From an uncultured Clostridia bacterium (GTDB lineage Bacteria; Bacillota; Clostridia; Oscillospirales; Ruminococcaceae): a stretch of DNA of 27,005 nucleotides. This document shows positions 16,220 through 24,576 of the stretch, in pieces. The number at the start of each line of letters is the position of its first letter. Position 1 is the stretch's first letter. Position numbers and translations under genes: made by a program. The DNA lies in NCBI GenBank assembly GCA_947624425.1, contig CANQKG010000002.1, positions 1 through 27,005 on the forward strand, read 5' to 3'. A model generated the notes under the pieces. That model was not told where the DNA came from, did not search any database, and worked only from the letters and a program-made list of their open reading frames with translations.

Positions 16220-17847
16220 TCTTCCTTCTCCTCTCCTGTCATAGCAAACAACCGGTCGGTCAGCATTTGTATTTTGTCCAGTATCGCCTGCTTTGAGCCG
16301 TTGTTGAGCAGGATATAATCGCTGTGTTCGGTATAAAAGCGGTCATCCTGCTGTGCGCTCATACGGGCAGCCGCCTGTCGCGGCGTGACGCCGTCCCGCA
16401 GCAGGATCCGGTTGAGCCGGACATCGGCAGGCGCCAGTACGGAAACTATAACGTCGCACAGCACATCGCAGCCGCTTTCAAAGAGGGTCGGCGCATCGAG
16501 AAGGATCAAAGGCGCGTCAGACTTCCTGATTTTGGAAACAATCTCGTCAAAAATGGCGGGATAACAAACGCCGTTCATTTTTTCAAGTGCTTCGGGGTCG
16601 GAGAAAGCCTGCTCTGCCAAAGCACCGCGGTCAAGCGTTCCGTCCGAACGCAGAATACCCGAAAAAAGCTCCGAAAGTCTACCCAGGCAGCCGGACGGAT
16701 GCTCCGGTTTGACCACCTCTCTGGCGACTTGATCCGCATTGATAAGATACGCGCCCCGTTTGGACATGGCGTCGGAAACAAGCGTTTTGCCGGCGCCGGT
16801 AGGCCCTGTCAGCCCGACCACAAGAGGCGTGTACCGGGTGACGGTTTGAAACGCACAGGCGCGCAGCAGACGGTTATAGACGGCAAGCCCTACCCCTTTA
16901 CGGGTCGGTGCGCGAACAAACACCTTTCTCGCGCCTTCTTCGTCCAACCGGCGCAGCCGTTCAAAAAGCTGATGTGCCTGATCTGCGGATTCGCGTTTTT
17001 TTCCGTAGGTAAGGCAAGGGATCGGCGTCAGCTCTGTTTCGCCGTCAAAGACCAGCGCATAGCTGTCTTTTTCGGCATTCTCTTTAAGATAACGGCGAAA
17101 TGCCTCCAAAGGCGCTTGGATCAGCAAAAGCTCCGCCTTGGGTGCGTAATGCCGGTACTTCATGCCGGGAGAGGCCGCCTGCTCCCCTTCCTTTAAGCCG
17201 CGTTCCACAGCCGGATTGACCGTGACCTTGATACCGGCTTTTTGAAATTGCTCTGCCGTGATCTTGCCCGGCCGCAATATCTCTACGCTGTCCTCACCGA
17301 CGGCTATCACGGTGGACTCCACTCCAACCTCACATTCACCGCCGTCGATCAAAAGGGAAATTTTGCCGTTTAGATCCTCCCAGACCCGTTTGGCATTGGT
17401 CGGGCTGGGTGCGCCGGAAAGATTGGCGGAGGGCGCCGCCAGCGGCACTCCTGCCGCACGGATCACCGCCTGCGCTACCGGATGCGCCGGAAAGCGAATG
17501 CCAACCGTATCCAGTCCGGCGGACACCTCGATGGGAACATGGTCGCTGCGCGGCAGCACCATGGTGAGCGGCCCGGGCCAAAAAAGCTCTGCCAGCCGGT
17601 AAACAAGCGGCGGAACATCTTTCGTCAACTGCGGTATCTGATCCAGTGAGGCAATATGCACGATCAGCGGGTTGTCCTGCGGTCTGCCCTTCACGCGAAA
17701 AATACCGGCGACCGCCTCCCCGTCCAGCGCGTTTGCCGCCAGACCGTAGACCGTTTCGGTCGGGATCGCGACCGGCTCACCGCGTCGCAGCAGCTCTCCT
17801 GCCCGGCGCAGGCACTCCGGCGTCGGTTTGCTCCATACGGTATTCAT
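16216..17847 (-). CDS. Fusion: threonylcarbamoyl-AMP synthase (TsaC/Sua5) + dephospho-CoA kinase (CoaE)
   Basis: One 543-residue frame carries two enzymes. Residues about 10-205 are the YrdC/TsaC domain, which makes threonylcarbamoyl-AMP for tRNA t6A: IPTETVYGLAANA, KGRPQDNPL, WPGPLTMVL, APSANLSG. Residues about 225-332 are the Sua5 C-terminal domain (SPGMKYRHYAPKAEL to GVGLAVYNRLLRA). After a roughly 11-residue linker, residues 343-543 are CoaE, the last step of CoA synthesis: P-loop GPTGAGKT (348-355), INADQVAREVV, LLDAPTLFESG and NRILLRDG. No stop, ribosome site or ATG lies at the junction (about 16820-16860), so a real fusion is more likely than two genes. The ATG overlaps prfA by 4 bases (ATGA), and slt overlaps its end. 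Domain calls are sure; how common the fusion is, I cannot say. Confidence 0.9.
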   Translation of the reverse strand: MNTVWSKPTPECLRRAGELLRRGEPVAIPTETVYGLAANALDGEAVAGIFRVKGRPQDNPLIVHIASLDQIPQLTKDVPPLVYRLAELFWPGPLTMVLPRSDHVPIEVSAGLDTVGIRFPAHPVAQAVIRAAGVPLAAPSANLSGAPSPTNAKRVWEDLNGKISLLIDGGECEVGVESTVIAVGEDSVEILRPGKITAEQFQKAGIKVTVNPAVERGLKEGEQAASPGMKYRHYAPKAELLLIQAPLEAFRRYLKENAEKDSYALVFDGETELTPIPCLTYGKKRESADQAHQLFERLRRLDEEGARKVFVRAPTRKGVGLAVYNRLLRACAFQTVTRYTPLVVGLTGPTGAGKTLVSDAMSKRGAYLINADQVAREVVKPEHPSGCLGRLSELFSGILRSDGTLDRGALAEQAFSDPEALEKMNGVCYPAIFDEIVSKIRKSDAPLILLDAPTLFESGCDVLCDVIVSVLAPADVRLNRILLRDGVTPRQAAARMSAQQDDRFYTEHSDYILLNNGSKQAILDKIQMLTDRLFAMTGEEKEE

Positions 17848-18926
17848 TTTGCATCATCTGCCTGTGCCGTTAATTTTGCAGCCTGATCCGCCATCATCAG
17901 CGCTTCGATCACCTCGGAAAGATCGCCGTTTAGAATCTGCTCCAGCCGGTAGAGGGTCAGCCCGATCCGGTGATCGGTCATTCTGCCCTGCGGAAAATTA
18001 TAGGTGCGGATCCGCTCGGAACGGTCGCCCGTACCGATCTGCCCTTTTCTTTCCGCCGCGATTTGATTATTATATTCCTGCATTTTTGCTTCATATAAGC
18101 GGGAACGCAGGATCCGCATCGCTTTGTCTTTGTTTTTATACTGACTCCGTTCGTCCTGACACTCCACCACCGTACCGGTCGGAAGATGGGTAATCCGAAT
18201 TGCCGATTCTGTTTTATTGATATGCTGTCCGCCTGCTCCCGATGCACGGAAGGTGTCGATTTGCAGATCGGCGGGATTTACTTCGATCTCCACTTCCTCC
18301 GCTTCGGGCAAAACCGCTACCGTTACGGTGGAGGTGTGGATCCGCCCGGCGGTCTCGGTCTCCGGAACGCGCTGCACCCGGTGAACGCCGCTTTCATACT
18401 TGAGCTTGGAATAGGCGCCGTCCCCTTCGATCAGGAAGCTGACCTCTTTGAAGCCGCCCAATTCCGTCTCATTACCGCTTAGCAGCTCCGTTTTCCAATG
18501 TTGGGATTCGGCATACATACTGTACATCCGAAAGAGGGAATGTGCAAACAAAGCCGCCTCTTCCCCGCCTGCGCCGCTGCGAATTTCAACAATGACATTT
18601 TTTTCATCATTCGGGTCGCGGGGCAGCAGCAGAATTTTGATCTGCTCGGTCAGCTTTTCCTTTTGGACGCGGTTTGTCTCGATCTCCTCCAGCAGCATCT
18701 CCCGCAGTTCCTCATCGCTGCCGGTTTCACCCAGCATCGACTGTGCTTCCGTTATATTCTCGTCAGCCTTGCAATATGCCCCATACGCCTCCATAAGCGG
18801 CGTCATGGATTTATATTCCTTCATCAGCTCTTTGTATTTTTCCGGGTCGCCGATCACTGCGGGGTCGGTCAATGCTTCCCCGATCTCCCGATAATGTTCC
18901 TCGGCAGGTTTTAGTTTTTCAAACAT
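17844..18926 (-). CDS. prfA: Peptide chain release factor 1
   Basis: RF1 ends translation at UAA and UAG on the ribosome. The 360 residues are the standard length. The stop-codon recognition tripeptide region reads RVPETETAGRIHTS, with P188-E-T190 in the P-x-T form that marks RF1 rather than RF2. The peptidyl-hydrolysis motif GGQ is at 232-234 (ASGAGGQHINKTES). The ATG overlaps the DUF951 stop by one base (TAATG), and the end overlaps the tsaC/coaE start by 4 bases. The prmC methyltransferase gene that usually neighbours prfA is not in this operon. Confidence 0.97.
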   Translation of the reverse strand: MFEKLKPAEEHYREIGEALTDPAVIGDPEKYKELMKEYKSMTPLMEAYGAYCKADENITEAQSMLGETGSDEELREMLLEEIETNRVQKEKLTEQIKILLLPRDPNDEKNVIVEIRSGAGGEEAALFAHSLFRMYSMYAESQHWKTELLSGNETELGGFKEVSFLIEGDGAYSKLKYESGVHRVQRVPETETAGRIHTSTVTVAVLPEAEEVEIEVNPADLQIDTFRASGAGGQHINKTESAIRITHLPTGTVVECQDERSQYKNKDKAMRILRSRLYEAKMQEYNNQIAAERKGQIGTGDRSERIRTYNFPQGRMTDHRIGLTLYRLEQILNGDLSEVIEALMMADQAAKLTAQADDAK

Positions 18927-19120
18927 TATCCTTCTCCCGCTTCATTCCGTTCTACCGAACGGATATTCTTTTCCGCCTTGACCCGCGGCACCATCACCTC
19001 ATGCCCGCAGCCTAAACAACGCATCCGAAAGTCCATACCGGAACGCAGGATCAAAAAACGGTTTTCGCCGCAGGGGTGGTTCTTTTTCATCGTTATGACG
19101 TCTCCGACACGGATATCCAA
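18926..19120 (-). CDS. DUF951 family small protein
   Basis: The 64-residue protein matches the DUF951 pattern: a start D-I-R-V-G-D-V, the block MKKNHPCGENRFLILRSG (about 11-28) and CLGCGHEVMVPR (about 34-45), giving a probable small metal or nucleic-acid-binding fold with two close cysteines. Function unknown. I chose TTG 19120 because it places the conserved (M)DIRVGD start correctly and gives the family's usual length. TAGGAG lies 11 bases upstream. A longer frame from 19183 would begin upstream of the -10 box of the promoter. It is the first gene of the prfA operon, coupled to prfA by a TAATG overlap. Confidence 0.85.
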   Translation of the reverse strand: MDIRVGDVITMKKNHPCGENRFLILRSGMDFRMRCLGCGHEVMVPRVKAEKNIRSVERNEAGEG

Positions 19121-19153
19121 GGTAATTTCAACTCCTAATACCGTTCTTTGACT

Positions 19154-19183
19154 ATCATACCACAAAAAGGGATGAAAAGGCAA
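19154..19183 (-). promoter_or_regulatory. Promoter for the DUF951-prfA operon
   Basis: On the minus strand, TTGCCT (19178-19183), an 18-base spacer and TATGAT (19154-19159) precede the TTG start of the DUF951 gene. The rest of the divergent gap (19184-19283) leads to the S1 gene on the plus strand. A plus-strand promoter is not clear to me there. Confidence 0.6.
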
Positions 19184-19283
19184 TCCTTTTTCGCCGTCCG
19201 CATATCTCCGCGCGTCTTTGCATATAGATAGTCAGGCAGAAAAGAAAACCCGAAAGACTTCCAAGAATAGGAGAGGTATCATC

Positions 19284-20204
19284 ATGTATCCAGCAGAAGG
19301 ACTGCGTATCCGAACAGAGGAAAATCAAAATGCCTGCAGCAGTCAAAAATCACTGTTAGTTGCAAAGGAGAGGCAGACGATACTGGAAGCGCCTGCCGTG
19401 ATGTGTGATAACGCCCATAATCTGTTTGTCGATCTCGGCTGTATGCGCGGTATGATCCCCCGCTGCGAGGGCGCGATCGGGATTGCCGAGGGTACGGTGC
19501 GGGATATTGCGATATTGTCCCGCGTGGGACGGCCTGTTTGTTTTTTGGTAGAAAATATCACGACCGATGCGGAAAACCGTCCGCTTGCCATTCTTTCCCG
19601 CCGCGCGGCGCAGGAAAAGTGCCGCGACGCCTACTTAAAGCGTTTGATCCCCGGTGATATTGTTCCGGTCAAGATCACCCATTTTGAAAATTACGGCTGC
19701 TTTGTGGACATCGGCTGCGGTATTGCCGCACTGATGCCGATCGACAGCATTTCGGTTTCCCGAATTGCGCACCCCTCCGATCGATTTATCCTGGGGCAGG
19801 AAATACCGGCCGTTGTCCGTCAAATCGATCCGGCAGGACGGATCACCCTCTCCCACAAAGAACTGCTTGGCAGTTGGGAGGAAAATGCCGAGCTTTTCAA
19901 AGCGGGTGAAACGGTATCCGGTATCGTGCGCTCAATCGAGCAGTACGGTATCTTTATTGAACTGACGCCGAATCTGGCGGGGCTTGCCGAATGCCGCCCG
20001 AATGTGTCAATCGGGCAGCAGGCGTCGGTATACATCAAAAGCCTGATCCCCGACCGGATGAAGGTGAAGCTGAATATCGTGGATACCTTCCCTGCCCCGT
20101 CGAAGCCGGCGAAGCTGCGATATTTTATCACCGCGGGTCATTTGGACGAGTGGCGGTATTCGCCGGACTGCAGCGATAAGCTGATCGAAACAAGATTTGG
20201 ATAA
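19284..20204 (+). CDS. S1-domain RNA-binding protein (ribosomal protein S1 homologue)
   Basis: This is a 306-residue RNA-binding protein. Residues about 25-105 form a degenerate S1-like module with VDLGCMRGMIPRCEG. Two S1 repeats follow, at about 121-192 (PGDIVPVKITHFENYGCFVDIG and RITLSHKELLG, shown in part) and about 205-268 (GETVSGIVRSIEQYGIFIEL, VKLNIVD). A short tail has WRYSPDC and KLIETRFG. ATG 19284 is chosen for AGGAGAGG with 7-base spacing; the longer frame from 19218 has none. A role in translation initiation or RNA stability is likely, but it is shorter than true S1. It is the only plus-strand gene to the right of clpC, divergent from the prfA operon and convergent with trpA. Confidence 0.85.
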   Translation: MYPAEGLRIRTEENQNACSSQKSLLVAKERQTILEAPAVMCDNAHNLFVDLGCMRGMIPRCEGAIGIAEGTVRDIAILSRVGRPVCFLVENITTDAENRPLAILSRRAAQEKCRDAYLKRLIPGDIVPVKITHFENYGCFVDIGCGIAALMPIDSISVSRIAHPSDRFILGQEIPAVVRQIDPAGRITLSHKELLGSWEENAELFKAGETVSGIVRSIEQYGIFIELTPNLAGLAECRPNVSIGQQASVYIKSLIPDRMKVKLNIVDTFPAPSKPAKLRYFITAGHLDEWRYSPDCSDKLIETRFG

Positions 20205-20240
20205 ATAGGAGGGAGTACAACCGTACTCCCTCCTATTTAT
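20201..20240. terminator. Bidirectional terminator between the S1 gene and trpA
   Basis: An 18-bp perfect stem (20201-20218 with 20223-20240) has a 4-base AACC loop. The A/T-rich outer ends supply the T-run on either strand. The stem includes the whole S1 stop codon (20202-20204) and touches the first base of the trpA stop (20240-20242). Confidence 0.9.
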
Positions 20241-21013
20241 CAGTCCCGCAAAGCGGATTTCATCTTTTTCACATAGTCATAAATGTGCTGCGGCGCGTCC
20301 TTTTTATACTGCTCTACCATGCGCACCATGGCGCTGCCGACGATCACGCCGTCTGCGTATTCTGCCATTTGTCTTGCCTGCTCCGGTGTGCTGATGCCAA
20401 AGCCGATCGCCGCAGGCAGATCGGTGACGCTGCGTATCTCGGAGAGCATACCCGACAGGTCGGTGACGATCTTATCCCGCACGCCCGTCACCCCGAGGGA
20501 GGACACCACATAGATAAAGCCCTCGGCTTGGGAAGCGATCAGCCTGATCCGCTCGCGGGAGGTGGGCGCGACCAGCGACACGGTGTCTACCCCATAGCGG
20601 GAAGCGACACAGCGCACCTCCTCTTTTTCCTCGAGCGGCATATCCGGAATGATGATGCCGGATATCCCCACCTCCGCACAGCGGGCAAAAAAGCGTTCAT
20701 AGCCATAGGAAAATACCACATTTAAGTAGGTCATAAACACCATCGGGCAGGAGATACTGTCCCGCACCTCCTCAACCAGACGAAACACGCTGTCGGTCGT
20801 GGTGCCGCTTTGGAGCGAGCGGAGATCGGCGCCCTGTATCACGGGGCCTTCCGCGATCGGATCGGAAAAAGGAATCCCGACCTCGATCAAATCGGCGCCG
20901 CCTTCCGCGAGTGCCAGCAGGCAGGCTTTTGAAGTTTCATAATCGGGATCACCGGCGGTCAAAAAGCCGATGAACGCCTTCCCGTGATCAAATGCTGCTT
21001 TGATGTTACTCAT
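20240..21013 (-). CDS. trpA: Tryptophan synthase alpha chain
   Basis: TrpA cleaves indole-3-glycerol phosphate and passes indole to TrpB through a tunnel in the alpha2-beta2 complex. It has 257 residues in a TIM barrel. Catalytic E44 (DLIEVGIPFSDP) and D51 are present, together with GIIIPDMPLEE, the LVAPTS segment, and the phosphate-binding GFGISTPEQ and GVIVGSAMV. It is the last gene of the operon. Its ATG overlaps trpB by 8 bases, and its stop runs into the bidirectional hairpin. Confidence 0.97.
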   Translation of the reverse strand: MSNIKAAFDHGKAFIGFLTAGDPDYETSKACLLALAEGGADLIEVGIPFSDPIAEGPVIQGADLRSLQSGTTTDSVFRLVEEVRDSISCPMVFMTYLNVVFSYGYERFFARCAEVGISGIIIPDMPLEEKEEVRCVASRYGVDTVSLVAPTSRERIRLIASQAEGFIYVVSSLGVTGVRDKIVTDLSGMLSEIRSVTDLPAAIGFGISTPEQARQMAEYADGVIVGSAMVRMVEQYKKDAPQHIYDYVKKMKSALRD

Positions 21014-22193
21014 AGATATTCACCCCGCGATATCTGGCGATTGCCGCCACATCCTTATCCCCTCTGCCGGAGAGGCAGACGATGATACTCTCGTTTGGAT
21101 CCATAGTGGGCGCCAGCTTCCGCACATAGGCGACTGCGTGAGCGCTTTCGATAGCACAGATGATCCCTTCTGTTTTGGCAAGATATTCAAACGCCGAGAC
21201 TGCCTCCTCATCGGTGATCGAAACATACTCCGCTCTGCCGCTGTCCCGCAGGTAAGCGTGCTCCGGTCCAACGCCGGGATAATCCAGCCCGGCGGAGATC
21301 GAGTAAACCGGTGCGATTTGACCGTATTCATCCTGACAGAAATAGGATTTCATACCATGGAAGACGCCGACCGTACCCTTTGCCATGGTCGCGGCGTGCT
21401 GATCGGTGTCGATCCCCTTTCCGGCGGCTTCACAGCCGATCAGGCGGACGGAGGGATCGCCGATGAAATTGCGGAACATACCCATGGAGTTGCTGCCGCC
21501 GCCGACACAGGCTACCACAGCGGCAGGAAGCTTGCCTGTCGCCGCTAAAATCTGTTCCTTGGCTTCCTTGCTGATTATACTTTGGAAATCGCCGACCATC
21601 ATTGGGAAAGGATGCGGTCCCATCACCGAGCCGATCACATAGTGGGTATCGTCCACACGGCTGACCCAATCCCGCATCGTTTCGTTAATGGCGTCTTTTA
21701 GGGTCATGGTGCCGCTTGTGACGGCGTGTACCTTTGCGCCGAGCAATTCCATGCGATAGACATTCAGCGCCTGACGGTCGGTATCCTCTTTCCCCATATA
21801 GATTTCACAGGAAAGCCCCAGCAATGCCGCGGCGGTCGCGGTTGCTACACCATGCTGACCGGCGCCAGTTTCGGCAATCACACGGGTCTTCCCCATCTTT
21901 TTCGCCATCAGCACCTGTCCCAGCACATTGTTGATCTTGTGAGAGCCGGTATGGTTGAGATCCTCCCGCTTCAGATAGATCTGTGCGCCGCCAAACTGTT
22001 TTGACATCTTCTCGGCGTAGTAGAGCAGCGACGGTCTGCCGGCGTAGTTCTTGAGCAGGTCGTCCAATTCTTTGCAAAATGCCTCGTCCGCCATGAATTT
22101 GCGGTAGTTTTCCTCCAGCTTGATGATCTCGTTCATCAGTGTTTCGGGGATATACTGTCCCCCGAATGCACCGAATCTCCCTCTACTTTCCAT
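21006..22193 (-). CDS. trpB: Tryptophan synthase beta chain
   Basis: TrpB is the PLP enzyme that joins indole and serine. The 395 residues show the pyridoxal lysine K86 in KREDLNHTGSHKINN, the phosphate-binding GGGSNSMGMF and the ETGAGQHGVATA segment. It starts with RGRFGAFGGQYIPETLM, typical of TrpB1, the form that works with TrpA. It overlaps trpF by 11 bases upstream and trpA by 8 downstream. Confidence 0.98.
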   Translation of the reverse strand: MESRGRFGAFGGQYIPETLMNEIIKLEENYRKFMADEAFCKELDDLLKNYAGRPSLLYYAEKMSKQFGGAQIYLKREDLNHTGSHKINNVLGQVLMAKKMGKTRVIAETGAGQHGVATATAAALLGLSCEIYMGKEDTDRQALNVYRMELLGAKVHAVTSGTMTLKDAINETMRDWVSRVDDTHYVIGSVMGPHPFPMMVGDFQSIISKEAKEQILAATGKLPAAVVACVGGGSNSMGMFRNFIGDPSVRLIGCEAAGKGIDTDQHAATMAKGTVGVFHGMKSYFCQDEYGQIAPVYSISAGLDYPGVGPEHAYLRDSGRAEYVSITDEEAVSAFEYLAKTEGIICAIESAHAVAYVRKLAPTMDPNESIIVCLSGRGDKDVAAIARYRGVNIYE

Positions 22194-22785
22194 TGCGAAT
22201 CCTCCTGACGATTTCCTGTATTTTGGCGGGGTCCTTGATCCCGTTTGTTTCCGCTCCGCTGCTGATGTCGATCACATCGGGCGAAAGCCGAAGCGCCTCA
22301 TCCAGATTGGAAAGCCCGATCCCGCCTGCCAAAAAGTAGCTCCGTTTGATTCCTTTGAGGAATGCCCAGTTAAAGGTTTTCCCGGTGCCGCCGATGCCGC
22401 AGTCAAACAGCAGATGATCGGCAGGACAGCGTTCCGCCCTTTTCACATCCGCGGCGGAAGAAACCGAAAACGCCTGTATCACCGGCAAGTGGGTTTTCTT
22501 CTGCAAACTGCGTATCAGCTCCGGCCGCTCTTTCCCGTGAAGCTGTATCACCGATGCGATCCCGCTTTCCACGGCAGAGAGGATCGTATCCTCCGTTTCA
22601 TCCACAAATACCGCGACCGGCAGTATTTCGGGACGAAGCGATTGCCGCAGAGAGAGCGCCAGTTCCGGCGTGATCGTCCTGCGGCGACCGGAAGCCAGAA
22701 TAAAACCGACATAATCGGGCAGACAGCGGTTGACCGCTTTGACATCTTCCTGCCGCATCAGCCCGCAGATTTTCACTTTACTCAT
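22183..22785 (-). CDS. trpF: Phosphoribosylanthranilate isomerase
   Basis: TrpF converts phosphoribosylanthranilate to the ribulose form. The 200-residue TIM barrel has the catalytic cysteine in KICGLMRQED (C7), the phosphate-binding LAGGIGLSN, an aspartate in LLFDCGIGGTG and the C-terminal DISSGAETNGIKD, which matches the family's SSGVE-type motif. It overlaps trpC by 8 bases and trpB by 11. It is a separate gene, not fused to trpC as in E. coli. Confidence 0.96.
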   Translation of the reverse strand: MSKVKICGLMRQEDVKAVNRCLPDYVGFILASGRRRTITPELALSLRQSLRPEILPVAVFVDETEDTILSAVESGIASVIQLHGKERPELIRSLQKKTHLPVIQAFSVSSAADVKRAERCPADHLLFDCGIGGTGKTFNWAFLKGIKRSYFLAGGIGLSNLDEALRLSPDVIDISSGAETNGIKDPAKIQEIVRRIRNGK

Positions 22786-23563
22786 GGCAAAGGCTCCGCA
22801 GTTCGGCGAGCGCCGCGCTTTTATCCGCTGATCGCATCAGCGTTTCGCCGACCAGCACGCCGTTTACCCCTGCATCGTACAGCCGCTTGACGTCTTCTGC
22901 ATTCCGAATACCGCTTTCCGATACGAACAATATCTCCGGCGGAACAAGCCGACGCAGCCGCTCGCTGTTATGCACATCGACCGTAAAGGTACGCAGATCA
23001 CGGTTATTGACGCCGATGATCTTAGCGTTTGCCTTCAGCGCGGTATGCAGCTCCGTCTCATCGTGCGCCTCCACCAGCGCGGATAACCCGAGGCTTTCCG
23101 CGATCGCCAGATATTCCGCCAGTTCCTCTTCGGACAGCAGCGCACAGATCAGCAGTACGGCAGAGGCGCCGATCCGCTTTGCCTCATAGATCTGGTAGGG
23201 GTCGATGATAAAATCTTTCCGCAGCACGGGAAGATCAACCGTTTGCGTGACCTCGGTCAGATACCGGTCGTCCCCTAAGAAAAACTCCGGCTCGGTCAAT
23301 ACCGAAATGGCGCGAGCGCCTGCTGCCTGATACTCCCGCGCGATTTGAAGATAGGGAAAATCGGGAGCGATCAATCCTTTGGAGGGAGACGCCTTTTTGA
23401 TCTCGCAGATAAAGGAGATTCCCGATTTCTCCAAAGCCGCCTGAAAGGGCAGTCCTTCTTTTGGCATCTGCTCGGCTTCGGCGCGCAATGCCGTAAAGGG
23501 CAGTGCCTTTTTTGCGTTTTCGACCCGTATCCGCGTTTTTGCGGCAATATCGTCCAAAATCAC
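22778..23563 (-). CDS. trpC: Indole-3-glycerol phosphate synthase
   Basis: TrpC closes the indole ring. It has 261 residues. The start MILDDIAAKTRIRV, the catalytic block CEIKKASPSKGLI (K56), LRKDFIIDPYQI, LVEAHDE, IGVNNRDLRTF and SESGIRN are all present and in order. The ATG overlaps the trpD stop by 4 bases, and trpF overlaps its end. Confidence 0.97.
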   Translation of the reverse strand: MILDDIAAKTRIRVENAKKALPFTALRAEAEQMPKEGLPFQAALEKSGISFICEIKKASPSKGLIAPDFPYLQIAREYQAAGARAISVLTEPEFFLGDDRYLTEVTQTVDLPVLRKDFIIDPYQIYEAKRIGASAVLLICALLSEEELAEYLAIAESLGLSALVEAHDETELHTALKANAKIIGVNNRDLRTFTVDVHNSERLRRLVPPEILFVSESGIRNAEDVKRLYDAGVNGVLVGETLMRSADKSAALAELRSLCHE

Positions 23564-24576
23564 AACTCGGCACCGCTTGACAGTTTGACAAATGCTTCCA
23601 GCTGACGCATCGCCTTGCCGCTGTCGATGGTCTCGGCGGCAATTTGCAGTCCCTTCTCCCAGTCAAGCTCCGGCTTTGCGATGCAAAGCGCCGCCGCGCT
23701 GTTCAAAAGCACCGCGTCACGCTTCGGACCAGCTTCACCTCTCAGTATGGCACGTGCGATCTCGGCGTTTTCCGCCGGTGTTCCGCCCACCAGATCGGAA
23801 GGCTTGCAGCGGGTCAACCCGAATTGCTCCGGTGTGATGGTGTAGCTTTCGGTTTTGCCGTCTCGAATTTGGCAGATCACGGTCTCACTGCTGAGTGAAA
23901 TTTCGTCCAGACCGTCCTTACCGTGAACCACCATGCCGCTTTTGACGCCAAGGTTGTTGAGTACCTCGGCAAGCGGCAGGACGAGAGCTTCGTCATAGAC
24001 GCCCAAAAGCTCCATATTCGCGCCGGCAGGATTGGCAAGCGGACCGAGAATATTGAACACCGTGGGGATCCCAAGCTGCTTTCTCACCGGCATAACATAC
24101 TTCATGGCAATGTGGTAATTCTGCGCGAATAAGAAGCACATACCGATCTGCTTTAGTATCTCACTGCTTTTTTCGGGCGGTATGGTGATGTCCACGCCGA
24201 GCGCTTCCAGACAGTCTGCCGTGCCGCATTTGCTGGTGGCGGCGCGATTCCCGTGCTTTGCCACGGGAACGCCGGCTGCCGATACCACAAGCGCCGTTAC
24301 GGTGGAAATATTAAAGCTGTTCGAGCGGTCGCCGCCCGTTCCCACGATTTCCAGTACATCGTTGTCATGGAGCAGGCGAATGCAGTGCTTCCGCATTCCT
24401 GCCGCGCAGGCGGTGATCTCCTCCGGTGTTTCTCCCTTGATATGCAGTGCAGTGAGAAAAGCGCTCATCTGAATATCGCTCGCCTTTCCCTGCATGATCT
24501 GATCCATCACCGACTCCGCCAGTTCATAGGACAGATTTTCTCCTGCTGCCAGTTTCTTGATTGCCTCTTGAATCAT
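23560..24576 (-). CDS. trpD: Anthranilate phosphoribosyltransferase
   Basis: TrpD adds the phosphoribosyl group from PRPP to anthranilate. It has 338 residues. The PRPP-binding GTGGDRSNSFNIST (79-92), KHGNRAATSKCGTAD (107-121) and the GPLANPAG segment are present. There is no N-terminal glutamine amidotransferase domain; that is the separate trpG gene upstream, which it overlaps by 4 bases. Confidence 0.97.
   Translation of the reverse strand: MIQEAIKKLAAGENLSYELAESVMDQIMQGKASDIQMSAFLTALHIKGETPEEITACAAGMRKHCIRLLHDNDVLEIVGTGGDRSNSFNISTVTALVVSAAGVPVAKHGNRAATSKCGTADCLEALGVDITIPPEKSSEILKQIGMCFLFAQNYHIAMKYVMPVRKQLGIPTVFNILGPLANPAGANMELLGVYDEALVLPLAEVLNNLGVKSGMVVHGKDGLDEISLSSETVICQIRDGKTESYTITPEQFGLTRCKPSDLVGGTPAENAEIARAILRGEAGPKRDAVLLNSAAALCIAKPELDWEKGLQIAAETIDSGKAMRQLEAFVKLSSGAEL

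Noticed and set aside
22120..22890. A 256-codon plus-strand frame across trpB, trpF and trpC
   Set aside because: It crosses three well-supported genes on the opposite strand and has no features of its own.
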